DNA of 64,000 nt, from NCBI RefSeq assembly GCF_900129615.1, contig NZ_FQWI01000013.1:1-64000 (forward strand), given 5' to 3'. The notes under the pieces were generated by a model. It saw nothing but the letters and a program-made list of their open reading frames with translations. It searched no databases and was not told the DNA's origin. This document shows positions 49,279-58,388 of this stretch, piece by piece. The DNA comes from Pectobacterium carotovorum (GTDB taxonomy: Bacteria > Pseudomonadota > Gammaproteobacteria > Enterobacterales > Enterobacteriaceae). Each line of letters begins with the position of its first letter. Position 1 is the stretch's first letter. The translations under genes and the position numbers were made by a program.

Positions 49279-49296
49279 TGCATTGCGAGTGATGCA
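49279..49296. promoter_or_regulatory. Possible enhancer-type site upstream of the sigma-54 promoter
   Basis: TGCAT and ATGCA arms with an 8-base spacer, about 118 bases before the presumed start site; arms partly match the NtrC half-site TGCAC. A second partial half-site GCGCACC lies at 49248-49254. Weak on its own. Confidence 0.3.
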
Positions 49297-49400
49297 GAGT
49301 GACGAGCCGTCAGTACATCGTCTTCTTGCTGAAGCAGACAAATGTGGCATCATAAAAAACCACATCAGAGGCGATATTCTTTTCTACGTTAGGGACCGCC

Positions 49401-51056
49401 ATGCCAATCATGCACACGGACGTTTTATCCATCGATTTCCCCCCGAATTTCACTTCCGTTGAGCAAATCGGGCAAGGTGCTCTCGGCCAGTATTCCACTG
49501 ATGACAGTCTCGTCGTGCTGGATATTTATCCGGTCGACAGGGAATTGCTACACAAAACAGAAACGGGACAGTCCGAGCGATATCGCACCTTCTGCGGAAA
49601 AATCTATGGAAAGCTCACCTGGCTTGAAGAAAAAACGTTAGCCCTTGAAAACTACAGCGCATTGTTAATGACGGCCGAAGGGGTTTACGGCTTCTCATAC
49701 ATGTTCGCGTTTATCCGCTTAACTGACACAGTTTGCCTTTTCGCTGGGGGATACTGCCCGCAGGAACAGCAACAAGAGCACTTCATCACAATAGAAACTG
49801 CGCTGCGCAGCTTGCGAATTGTCACTGCAACACCAGAAACGGCATTGCACAGCCACCTAAAAGCGAAGGGAGCAGAGGCAGAGACTGATACCGCACAAGA
49901 CAACGAGATGAAAGCAAAGCAGGTAAACATCGCAGAGACACCAGCCTATCCCCCTATAATGCAAGATCCTGCCCTGCACCCGTTGCTGGCGGAGCATTCT
50001 CCGCAGCGACAATATCTCATAAACACGTTGCTCTCGGCTGACGCCATCACCCCCATCGCCGATGCCGTGGCTGGTACCTTACGCAGTAGTATCGATTTCT
50101 ATCATGGTGCAGAAGACGACCACACGGCGCTGGGCAATCATCGGCTGGGCGGCCTGCCGGATTTACCTATCGATATCCCCTACCCTTGCGTCAGCACCAC
50201 CGAAGACACCTTGCTCGAATACGAGGAGTGCTGGCAAGAAGGTGAAGACGAAAAAGACGTGTGCATTTTCCCCTGGGACGACGTTACGCAGACCTATCGT
50301 GTACCGCTGGAATTTATTGCACAGATAGACTGCCGCGCTTTGGCACCGTTGCAAGATTACTTACCGCGCGAAGGCACATTATTCTTCTTTCTGGAATGTG
50401 GAAGCAGCCCTTTAACGACCAGAGGAAAGGTAATTTATGTGCAGGATGTCGCAAGCCTGTGTAGCGGCACGCGCTTTGCAGACCTTGCTTTCAATGATGA
50501 GAAGACGCTCGGGCAAAAGCCTGCCTTTACACTGCATCCCAGAGCCAGCGTCACCGTACCCAGTTTTTACGCATTGCGTCAAAACCCCCATCTTGGCTCG
50601 ATACTCTGCTCGCGCCTGAGTCTGGAACAGCAGGTAGAGTTGGACGATGATGCATACGACGATGCGTTATCCCATCTCGGCTTCGCACAATATTACGCCT
50701 GGCAGTTACGGCAGCTGGGCGCATTCAATCTGTTGCCTGATAGTAAAGTGACTAAAGAGCAATTCACCTGGATGATCGAAAAGGACATGCTGCCATCTAA
50801 CTTTCCGCCTGATGTCCCATTGCCCGAGTATCAGGGTATTGCCCGAATCAACGGCTGTGGCTTCAGCCAGCATGAATTACCAGAATTACAGGCAGCACAG
50901 AAATTGGGCGGCGAAGCGCAGGACTGGCTGGTGCTGTTTCAGGTCTGCCTGGATGGACAATTTCAGTGGGATGAAGGCACGCTGAATTTCATCATCCATC
51001 GTACCGACCTTGCAGCCCAACGCTTCGATCGGATATTCATGGTCTGCGATTACTGA
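49401..51056 (+). CDS. Two-domain protein with C-terminal DUF1963 (YwqG-like)
   Basis: 551 residues, no signal peptide. The first about 145 residues read like a DcrB/PsbP-type fold (VLSIDFPPNFTSVEQIGQGA ... TIETALRSLRIV). After a polar linker, residues about 185-550 are a DUF1963/YwqG domain: HRLGGLPDLPIDIPYPC, FIAQIDCRALAPLQDYLPRE, GTLFFFLECG, DWLVLFQVCLDGQFQWDEGT, LNFIIHRTDLAAQRFDR. The function is unknown; DUF1963 proteins occur among polymorphic-toxin immunity proteins, but no toxin gene is adjacent here. AGGGA precedes the ATG. Divergent from the ABC importer. Confidence 0.75.
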   Translation: MPIMHTDVLSIDFPPNFTSVEQIGQGALGQYSTDDSLVVLDIYPVDRELLHKTETGQSERYRTFCGKIYGKLTWLEEKTLALENYSALLMTAEGVYGFSYMFAFIRLTDTVCLFAGGYCPQEQQQEHFITIETALRSLRIVTATPETALHSHLKAKGAEAETDTAQDNEMKAKQVNIAETPAYPPIMQDPALHPLLAEHSPQRQYLINTLLSADAITPIADAVAGTLRSSIDFYHGAEDDHTALGNHRLGGLPDLPIDIPYPCVSTTEDTLLEYEECWQEGEDEKDVCIFPWDDVTQTYRVPLEFIAQIDCRALAPLQDYLPREGTLFFFLECGSSPLTTRGKVIYVQDVASLCSGTRFADLAFNDEKTLGQKPAFTLHPRASVTVPSFYALRQNPHLGSILCSRLSLEQQVELDDDAYDDALSHLGFAQYYAWQLRQLGAFNLLPDSKVTKEQFTWMIEKDMLPSNFPPDVPLPEYQGIARINGCGFSQHELPELQAAQKLGGEAQDWLVLFQVCLDGQFQWDEGTLNFIIHRTDLAAQRFDRIFMVCDY

Positions 51057-51143
51057 GAATTTGCGCTGATTAGCAGGTAAGTACGACGACAACCCAAAGC
51101 GAGTTGATGATGGTGATTGTCGTCGATGTTGCGTGGTACAGGC

Positions 51144-51839
51144 TCAAGACCTGGCGCTGATCTGCGTGAAGACATCTTGTAGTGTTGCAGCCTCATAGGT
51201 TGGCGCGATGTCCGAATCGTTGGCGGCCCCACCTGCATTGAACCAGCAACTGTCTATGCCGTACAGGTTCGCCCCAAGAATATCGGCATCGAGCCTATCG
51301 CCTACAATGACCGCCTCGGCTTTTTTGAACGAGCTGAATTTGCTGGCTGAGAACTCGAAGAAACGCGCATCCGGCTTGGCGAAGCCGCAGGCTTCAGAGG
51401 TAGCGACAAACGAGAGCCAATCTGCCAGACCTGAGTTCGCCACTCGCTTCGCCTGCACATACTCGATGCCGTTGGTAATAATGCCAACTTCACCGATCTC
51501 GGCAAGCGCTTCACAGATCTGAACCGCGCCATCTACCAGCACCACGGTCTCAGGCAGGCACTCCAGATAGAGATTGCTCGCTTTGTGAGGATCGATATCG
51601 ATGCCATGAAGAGAAAAAGTGCGACGGAATCGTTCTACTTTCAGGAGATCTTTGGTGATTTCCCCTTTCTCAAACTCGCTCCATAGCTGGGAATTCTCGC
51701 GCTGATAATCTGCGAACAGGGTCGTATTTTCAATATCGACACCAAGGTTCGTCAGCGTACGCGCGAACGAAAGACGCTCGGAGGCTTTGAAGTCCAACAG
51801 CGTGTCGTCAAGGTCAAACAGGAAATGGCGGTATTTCAT
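51144..51839 (-). CDS. HAD-superfamily 5'-nucleotidase (YjjG-like)
   Basis: 231 residues. HAD motif I FLFDLDDTLLDFK is at the N-terminus, motif II IITNG, motif III Lys in CGFAKPDARFFEF, motif IV VIVGDRLDADILGA. YjjG removes phosphate from non-canonical pyrimidine nucleotides, a house-cleaning role. Its start overlaps the stop of the MFS gene upstream by 4 bases (ATGA), so the two are an operon. Confidence 0.85.
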   Translation of the reverse strand: MKYRHFLFDLDDTLLDFKASERLSFARTLTNLGVDIENTTLFADYQRENSQLWSEFEKGEITKDLLKVERFRRTFSLHGIDIDPHKASNLYLECLPETVVLVDGAVQICEALAEIGEVGIITNGIEYVQAKRVANSGLADWLSFVATSEACGFAKPDARFFEFSASKFSSFKKAEAVIVGDRLDADILGANLYGIDSCWFNAGGAANDSDIAPTYEAATLQDVFTQISARS

Positions 51840-53068
51840 AAGTGTTGGTTACTCTGCATCAAGGAATCGCTTCTGACAGGGACGGACTGCGCTGGCTTAG
51901 CTGCTGTCAGCGCGCGGTTAACCCCCAGAAGCACGACGAGGAATGATAGCGTCAATAGCCCAATCATCACCCACGGAAACGCGCCCGGGCCTGCGCCGCT
52001 GAGGAGCAATCCTCCGATGACGCCCCCTGAGGCCACCGCGGTGTTCCACGATGTGGTCGACATCGATTGTGCGACGTCCACGGCATCAGAGGAAAGGTGA
52101 GTCATTGCCGTTTGCGTGACGACGGAGAATCCCCCAAAGGAGATGCCCCACATAAAGACTGCCAGAATCAGAATGGCCTGTACATCGGACCAAAGGCCCA
52201 GAAGGAGCGTCGCAGCGGCGAATAATAACACCTCAGCAGGGCCGAGACGCTTGAGATTTCCATCGACGATAATGCCTGACAGTACAAGGCCAAACACCGC
52301 CCCTGCGCCGAAAATAAACAGCACGCCGTTGAGCCAGTCCCCCATGGCGGAAGCCACGAGGAAAGGCTCGATGTAAATATACAGAATGTTGTGCGTGACG
52401 ATGTAGGTGAGGATCAACGCAAGTGTCGCCCCGACGCCACGCTTGGCAGCAACCTGAGGCAGCGATAGCCGTTTATCGGCTGATTCACCTGGGAAATCGG
52501 GAGCAAAGAGCGCGATCCAGACGACAAGGAGCACCGCGACAACTGACACGAGCCCAAAGGCGCCCTGCCAGCCAATCGCCGAGCCGAGAAGGCCGCCAAT
52601 CGGTACGCCGAGGACCAGCGCAGCCGTAGAGCCTGCACCGACAATCGCGATTGCACGCCCGAGTAACCACCTGGGAACCATACGGGATGCGTACCCGGCC
52701 AGCATCGACCAGACCACACCGCCGAACAGGCCAGCGACAAAGCGGGCAGCCAGTGATAAAACGTAGTTGTCTGAAACGGCGGTCACCGCATTAACAACAG
52801 CAAATCCGCTAATCGCCACGAGCAACAGAGGCTTGCGTCTCAGTCCTCGCGTCAGCGCTGTCGCGGGGATCGCAGATAACAACGCCCCCAGAGCAAACGC
52901 CGTGATGAACTGGCCGGCCAGACTTTCAGAGACATCAAGACCCGTTGCGATCGAACTGAGAAGCCCTGCCGGCATGATCTCAGTCAGTAAGGTCAGAAAC
53001 GCGGCTGTCGCAAGTGCGAGGAGCTTTAACACGGGGAGAGACGGGGTTTGGATTCGATTTGCACTCAA
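51836..53068 (-). CDS. MFS drug/sugar efflux transporter (AraJ-like)
   Basis: 410 residues with 12 predicted membrane segments. Signature regions include LTLLTEIMPAGLLSSIATGL, the motif-A-like loop LTRGLRRKPLLL and motif C-like GVPIGGLLGSAIGWQGAFGL in the N-terminal half, which is the drug-efflux (DHA1) type. The frame starts with TTG; no earlier ATG is available and AGG lies about 13 bases upstream, so the true start is uncertain. Translationally linked to the HAD phosphatase gene that follows. Confidence 0.85.
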   Translation of the reverse strand: MSANRIQTPSLPVLKLLALATAAFLTLLTEIMPAGLLSSIATGLDVSESLAGQFITAFALGALLSAIPATALTRGLRRKPLLLVAISGFAVVNAVTAVSDNYVLSLAARFVAGLFGGVVWSMLAGYASRMVPRWLLGRAIAIVGAGSTAALVLGVPIGGLLGSAIGWQGAFGLVSVVAVLLVVWIALFAPDFPGESADKRLSLPQVAAKRGVGATLALILTYIVTHNILYIYIEPFLVASAMGDWLNGVLFIFGAGAVFGLVLSGIIVDGNLKRLGPAEVLLFAAATLLLGLWSDVQAILILAVFMWGISFGGFSVVTQTAMTHLSSDAVDVAQSMSTTSWNTAVASGGVIGGLLLSGAGPGAFPWVMIGLLTLSFLVVLLGVNRALTAAKPAQSVPVRSDSLMQSNQHL

Positions 53069-53217
53069 AATAATTATTTACCTGTAACGCTGGCCTGTCG
53101 TAACACACGGAATGGAGTAACACACTAAATTTGGCCATCTGAACAGAGATGATACCATCACATTCTTATACAAACAGGTAACATTGTGCTCAGGGGGCAA
53201 TACGTGGTGGGCAAACA

Positions 53218-53823
53218 ATGTTGAAAATCTCTTTCTTTACTCTCTTTATTAGGTACTTAAAAGAATCCACTATTCGGCATCCAGACATTTTTGGGCTTAA
53301 GGATTTTTCGCCGATAGAACTGGTTTCTCAAGAGTACGAGTTAGTCGGCGATCCGACCGACTTTCATTTTTATGAGAAGGACTATGCTGTTGGTTACCAT
53401 AATAAAAAACTGAGTGTTGTTTTTAAACGCTATTTTTATCTCGATGAGAATGCCGGAAGCGGTCTCTCCATAGGACGGGGAGCGAGCCTTATTTCTCTTT
53501 TGAAATGCTATAAGGCCGTTTGTTTAGCTGATGGGATTGCTGAACCTGTTTTTGAATTTTATTTTTCAGAGGATAAGAAAGAAGGTGCCGTTATATTAAG
53601 GGACTCCGTCGTCGTTCGCTTCAACCAGTGGAGTACAAAAGGACAATATTCGCTTGTCACTGTTGAGAGCGATTTTAGTAAATCGGCACTATTTCGTAAC
53701 GTTTCAACGAATGCCGTGAAAAAAACGCTGATCGCCTATGACCATCGTTTACTGCTTTCAAAACCGATCCCCAGAGGCAAACCTCATGCGTTTTGCCGAC
53801 TCGTTAACTTTCTGTCGGCTTGA
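53218..53823 (+). CDS. Protein of unknown function
   Basis: 201 residues, soluble, aromatic-rich (many Phe and Tyr) and AT-rich in codon use relative to the neighbours. No known domain was recognised. The frame is open with GGTGGG about 9 bases before the ATG and ends before a strong hairpin. It converges with another small unknown gene. Presence of unusual composition at the end of the tRNA-bounded block suggests recent acquisition. Confidence 0.55.
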   Translation: MLKISFFTLFIRYLKESTIRHPDIFGLKDFSPIELVSQEYELVGDPTDFHFYEKDYAVGYHNKKLSVVFKRYFYLDENAGSGLSIGRGASLISLLKCYKAVCLADGIAEPVFEFYFSEDKKEGAVILRDSVVVRFNQWSTKGQYSLVTVESDFSKSALFRNVSTNAVKKTLIAYDHRLLLSKPIPRGKPHAFCRLVNFLSA

Positions 53824-53867
53824 ACGTTTTATATGTCTATGGTGAAGTTCGCCCCCTGTTGTATAAA

Positions 53868-53899
53868 CGTAAATTGCAGACAACCGCCTGCAATTTACG
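53868..53899. terminator. Hairpin between two converging unknown genes
   Basis: CGTAAATTGCAG and CTGCAATTTACG form a perfect 12-bp stem with an 8-base loop. A-rich sequence follows on the plus side and TTTAT on the minus side. It probably terminates both genes, though T-runs are weak. Confidence 0.65.
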
Positions 53900-53917
53900 A
53901 TAGAAAATAAAAAATGA

Positions 53918-54463
53918 CTATTTCTTCATTTCAAGGCTTTTCATTGCCTCTTTGCTTACCCCATGCATTGAGCTGCTAATAACACAGTTATACGTTTCAC
54001 TTTCATTAATAACCATAAAAGTGCTCACCGGGTTTTTCATTTTTTTATCAACAGAGAAAATAATATAAGCATTAGGTAAGGAACTAGGTTTAAACGCGCC
54101 AAATGAGTAGCTATCAGCTAAACCGAGAGGGGATAGGTCGGCAGTTAATTCCATGGGTTGCGTACTGTGTGGCGAAGGGAACATGGATTTTGCTGACATC
54201 ATCATTGACTGGGTATTAATGTTATATTCTGTTGTTACTTTCATGCCAACGTATTTGGATTCAGGCATATTCAGCTGTTTCTCACACATCGCATCGTGCT
54301 GCGGGCTGGGCGTTCCATTTTGCAGGACAGCATGAATATGTTTTAATTCAACTTGATCTTTTCCGGTATGTGCTTTTGCCATGTCATCAGCTTGGGCAAA
54401 ACCACTCATCACCAGCGTCGCCGTTGCTACAACGTGTAAAATAGCGCTATTCATTGCATTCAT
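53918..54463 (-). CDS. Small exported protein of unknown function
   Basis: 181 residues. The N-terminal signal peptide (MNAMNSAILHVVATATLVMS GFAQA) has a plausible cleavage after AQA. The mature part is Met-, Ser- and Lys-rich with two cysteines (AMCEKQ; TYNCVIS) that could pair in the periplasm. No family was recognised. GAGGATGG lies about 8 bases before the ATG. Confidence 0.6.
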   Translation of the reverse strand: MNAMNSAILHVVATATLVMSGFAQADDMAKAHTGKDQVELKHIHAVLQNGTPSPQHDAMCEKQLNMPESKYVGMKVTTEYNINTQSMMMSAKSMFPSPHSTQPMELTADLSPLGLADSYSFGAFKPSSLPNAYIIFSVDKKMKNPVSTFMVINESETYNCVISSSMHGVSKEAMKSLEMKK

Positions 54464-54935
54464 TGTTCCATCCTCTTTTATCTGTAGGGATAACCATATG
54501 ATCCATGATAAAAACCCGTTATTTATTAAATAAATAATCGGAATTGCTCATGGAATTTAAATAATATTTCCCAGATAGAATCGAATAGAAAAAATCACTG
54601 AAAAATCAATAAAAATTTTCGTCATTTTAATGATGTGATTTTTATAAATGCATTCTGGTTATAAACATAGTCAAATTTTGATATTACGTCAAAATACAAT
54701 CGATACAAAAAATAAAATAGAGAAAGGAATCAGAATAAATATAACCAAGCTAAGTATTTAATAAAATGATTTATCTACGATATCAACGATCAAGGCACAA
54801 CCCAGAGGCATCATTCAGCGCACAGCATGTGTTTCTTACGCGATAAAGAAGGCAGAAAGCGTTTAACGAGTTTCATGCATCAAAAAGAGAAGGAGAAGGA
54901 GAAGGAGAATGAATCAGAGAAAGAGACTAAAAGAT
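54464..54935. other. Very AT-rich gap at the right end of the tRNA-bounded block
   Basis: 472 bases without a supported gene, strongly AT-rich up to about 54760, then purine-rich near the tRNA. It includes the hexanucleotide repeat at 54887. No integrase remnant was noticed. Confidence 0.5.
54887..54910 (+). repeat. Hexanucleotide repeat GAGAAG
   Basis: Three perfect GAGAAG units followed by GAGAAT, immediately beyond the 3' end of the tRNA-Gly copy at 54936. A simple repeat of this kind can vary in copy number. Confidence 0.85.
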
Positions 54936-55011
<76 letters not shown>

Positions 55012-55087
55012 ATATCGGACAGACACTAACAGGCATTGCGTCTGATTACTGCACACTGCCTGTATGGTGACAAACAGTAATAAAACT

Positions 55088-55163
<76 letters not shown>

Positions 55164-55227
55164 CCGGGAAATCTTTACACGATGTTGAAGTTCTTTAATT
55201 GAAATTCTTCATCGGTATGGGGTGCGC

Positions 55228-55255
55228 ATTATACGAGAAATCCGTTTAACCGCAA
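55228..55255 (-). promoter_or_regulatory. Promoter of the tRNA-Gly operon
   Basis: On the minus strand TTGCGG, a 16-base spacer and TATAAT, followed by a GC-rich GCGC discriminator typical of stable-RNA promoters under stringent control. The first tRNA begins about 65 bases downstream. Confidence 0.75.
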
Positions 55256-55379
55256 GCCCCCAAAAATGAAAAACCGTCTGACTGCTGATAAAAAAAACAA
55301 TGCGCTGAGAAAACAGACGTTATGGCGTAAATAGCAGCAGATCGCTGGACATCACGCCCTGCCCGTTTCGCATCACCGA

Positions 55380-55922
55380 CTACAGTCGCAGAAAGTTCTC
55401 ACGGTAATAGGCCAGTTCCGCCAGGGATTCGCGAATGTCGTCCATCGCCTGATGCGTGCCTTGCTTCTTAAAGCCCGTCAGGATTTCCGGCTTCCAGCGT
55501 CGCGCCAGTTCTTTGAGTGTGCTGACATCCAGATAGCGATAGTGGAAGTAAGCTTCCAGCTCTGGCATATAGCGGAACAGGAAGCGGCGATCCTGGCCGA
55601 TGCTGTTGCCACAGATCGGCGATTTACCCGCTGGTACCCATTTTTGTAGAAACGCCAGCGTTTCCAACTCGGCAGCGCGTTCATCCGTGGTGCTGGCTTT
55701 GACGCGATCCGTCAGGCCGCTGGCACCGTGCGTACGCACATTCCAGTCATCCATCAGTGCCAGTTGGCTATCTGACTGGTGCACCGCCATTACCGGTCCT
55801 TCGGCCAACACATTTAAGTTTGCATCCGTCACCAGCGTTGCGATCTCAATGATGCGATCGTGATCCGGGTTCAGACCGGTCATCTCGAGATCGATCCAGA
55901 TCAGGTTATTTTCATCTACCAT
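55380..55922 (-). CDS. orn: Oligoribonuclease
   Basis: 180 residues (E. coli 181). A DEDDh 3'-5' exonuclease that degrades 2-5-nt RNAs (and pGpG). Catalytic acids are in [21 protein letters not shown] and [11 protein letters not shown], with the DEDDh histidine just before the last. Diverges from rsgA, as in E. coli. Confidence 0.97.
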   Translation of the reverse strand: MVDENNLIWIDLEMTGLNPDHDRIIEIATLVTDANLNVLAEGPVMAVHQSDSQLALMDDWNVRTHGASGLTDRVKASTTDERAAELETLAFLQKWVPAGKSPICGNSIGQDRRFLFRYMPELEAYFHYRYLDVSTLKELARRWKPEILTGFKKQGTHQAMDDIRESLAELAYYRENFLRL

Positions 55923-56105
55923 CGTGGGAATTCCTGTTGCATTGTGCCCTGTCGTCGAGGCAAGGATACCAGTATCAATCTCAATGCTGATACCGATAAG
56001 GTGGTATCAGTTAATTAAAATCAAATAGGGTGTATTATAGTCTGTTCAAACGCGGCGAGCGACAATCCGCTGTCGTGAACGATAAATCGTCTTAAGTGAG
56101 GCTCA

Positions 56106-57155
56106 GTGAGCAAAAAGAAACTGTCGAAAGGTCAGCAGCGTCGGGTTAGCGCAAACCACCAGCGTCGCCTGAAAAAAACGGAAAGCAAAGTCGAATGGGA
56201 AGATAGCCAACTGGGCGATGCGCAGGAAGGTATTATCATCAGCCGATTCGGTATGCACGCCGATGTGGAAGCCACCGATGGCGTGGTGCACCGCTGCAAC
56301 ATTCGTCGGACCATTTCATCGCTGGTCACGGGCGACCGCGTCGTCTGGCGCCCCGGCCATGAATCACTCGCTGGCATCAGCGGGATCGTGGAAGCCGTTC
56401 ACCCTCGCCATTCCGTCCTGACTCGCCCCGACTATTACGATGGCATTAAACCGATCGCCGCCAATATCGATCAGATCGTGATCGTTTCAGCGATCTTGCC
56501 TGAGCTGTCGCTGAACATTATCGATCGCTATCTGGTCGCCTGCGAAACGCTGGAGATAGATCCGCTGATCGTGCTGAACAAAATTGACCTGCTGGATGAC
56601 AAATCCCGCCAGTTTGTTGATAAACAAATGGATATCTACCGCGCCCTCGACTATCGCGTGCTGATGGTTTCCAGCCATACTCAACAGGGTATCCCTGAAC
56701 TGGAGCAGGCACTCACTGACCGTATCAGTATTTTCGCCGGGCAGTCAGGTGTCGGGAAATCCAGCCTGCTTAATGCGCTGCTCGCACTGGGTGAAGAACG
56801 CATTCTGGTGAATGAGGTTTCTGATAACTCAGGATTGGGGCAACACACCACCACCGCCTCTCGGCTTTATCACTTCCCACACGGCGGCGACGTGATCGAC
56901 TCACCGGGCGTACGGGAATTTGGTCTGTGGCATCTGGAGCCTGAACAGGTGACGAGTGGTTTCATTGAGTTACGTAAACACATCGGCTCGTGTAAGTTCC
57001 GCGACTGTAAACATGAAAACGATCCAGGCTGCGCGATCAATGCCGCACTTGCGCGCGGAGAGATTGCCACAGAGCGCTTTGATAACTATCACCGGATTCT
57101 GGAAAGCATGGCGCAAGTAAAAACGCGTAAAGGCTTTTCGGATACAGATAACTGA
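56106..57155 (+). CDS. rsgA: Small-subunit ribosome assembly GTPase RsgA
   Basis: 349 residues (E. coli 350). A circularly permuted GTPase: G4 [10 protein letters not shown] comes before G1 [14 protein letters not shown] and G3 DSPGVRE. An N-terminal OB-fold precedes it and a C-terminal zinc motif [14 protein letters not shown] ends it. It helps mature the 30S subunit. Translation starts at GTG 56106 with GAGG just upstream. Confidence 0.97.
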   Translation: MSKKKLSKGQQRRVSANHQRRLKKTESKVEWEDSQLGDAQEGIIISRFGMHADVEATDGVVHRCNIRRTISSLVTGDRVVWRPGHESLAGISGIVEAVHPRHSVLTRPDYYDGIKPIAANIDQIVIVSAILPELSLNIIDRYLVACETLEIDPLIVLNKIDLLDDKSRQFVDKQMDIYRALDYRVLMVSSHTQQGIPELEQALTDRISIFAGQSGVGKSSLLNALLALGEERILVNEVSDNSGLGQHTTTASRLYHFPHGGDVIDSPGVREFGLWHLEPEQVTSGFIELRKHIGSCKFRDCKHENDPGCAINAALARGEIATERFDNYHRILESMAQVKTRKGFSDTDN

Positions 57156-57302
57156 CATTTATCATAACCGTCGCTACAATGCGCCCCCTTTGAGGATAAG
57201 TGAATCCGCTTATTCTCTCTGGGCTACCGCTGACAGCGCTAAGCTAAGCGTGTTCCCCAGAAAGCTTGTTTTATGGCGCACTATTAATCCAAGAGGCTCA
57301 CA

Positions 57303-58331
57303 GTGCTGGATAATATCAAAATCAAATTACAGTATTGGCTTCCCAAGATCTGGCTGACCCGCTTAGCGGGCTGGGGAGCAAATAAGCGTGCGGGAAAACT
57401 CACCAAGCTGGTGATCGATCTGTTTGTCCGCCAATACAACGTCAACATGCAGGAAGCACAGCAGCCGGATACCGCCTCCTACCGCACGTTTAACGAATTT
57501 TTCGTTCGCCCGCTGCGCCCAGGCATTCGCCCTGTCGATCCTCATGCGCACCGTCTGGTGCAGCCTGCTGACGGTGTCCTGTCGCAGTTTGGCCCCATTA
57601 CCGACGGCAAGCTGATTCAGGCGAAGAACCACGACTACACGCTGGAAGCGCTGCTGGCTGGCAACTATGTGATGGCCGATCTGTTCCGCGACGGCCTGTT
57701 TGCCACCATTTATCTTTCTCCACGTGATTATCACCGCCTCCACATGCCGTGCGATGGCGTGCTGCGCGAGATGATTTATGTGCCGGGTGACCTGTTCTCC
57801 GTCAATCTGCTGACGGCCGATAACGTGCCGAATCTGTTTGCACGTAACGAACGTGTCATCTGCCTGTTTGATACTGAATTCGGCCCAGTGGCACAGATTC
57901 TGGTCGGTGCAACCATTGTCGGCAGCATCGAAACCGTGTGGTCAGGCGTAGTGACGCCACCGCGTGAAGGCATCATCAAGCGTTGGACTTACCCACAGGC
58001 GGGTGAAGAAGGTGCAGTCGTGCTGGCGAAAGGCGAGGAAATGGGTCGCTTCAAGCTGGGTTCAACCGTGATTAACCTGTTTGCCGCAGGCAATAATCTC
58101 CAGTTTGCTGCACACCTGAATACGATGAGCGTGACGCGTATGGGCGAACCGTTTGCCGAAATCCGTCAGGATGAACAAGCGCCCGTTGTTTTCCCGGAAG
58201 GAACCGAGTTGGAAGAAAACGATGCCGCACCATCGCCTGTCGCGGCAACGTCTGAGCCTGTTCAAGTTGAGGGACAACATCCTGCAACTGATGCAGCCGG
58301 CCAGACGGGCCACAAACCCGACGCGCCGTAA
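57303..58331 (+). CDS. psd: Phosphatidylserine decarboxylase proenzyme
   Basis: 342 residues, about 20 longer than E. coli, with the excess in a Pro/Glu/Ala-rich C-terminal tail. It makes phosphatidylethanolamine from phosphatidylserine at the inner membrane. The self-cleavage motif LGST is in [13 protein letters not shown]; the serine becomes the pyruvoyl cofactor. The start is GTG 57303. It lies between rsgA and mscM, as in E. coli. Confidence 0.96.
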   Translation: MLDNIKIKLQYWLPKIWLTRLAGWGANKRAGKLTKLVIDLFVRQYNVNMQEAQQPDTASYRTFNEFFVRPLRPGIRPVDPHAHRLVQPADGVLSQFGPITDGKLIQAKNHDYTLEALLAGNYVMADLFRDGLFATIYLSPRDYHRLHMPCDGVLREMIYVPGDLFSVNLLTADNVPNLFARNERVICLFDTEFGPVAQILVGATIVGSIETVWSGVVTPPREGIIKRWTYPQAGEEGAVVLAKGEEMGRFKLGSTVINLFAAGNNLQFAAHLNTMSVTRMGEPFAEIRQDEQAPVVFPEGTELEENDAAPSPVAATSEPVQVEGQHPATDAAGQTGHKPDAP

Positions 58332-58388
58332 AATAACGTCCGACTTTCGTCGCTTGTAAGAGTGTTGTTTGTAATAAAGGTAGCTAAC

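Noticed and set aside
37165-54935. Integrase, transposase or phage gene in the tRNA-bounded block
   Set aside because: Every sizeable frame was read; none shows tyrosine or serine recombinase, DDE transposase or phage structural features.
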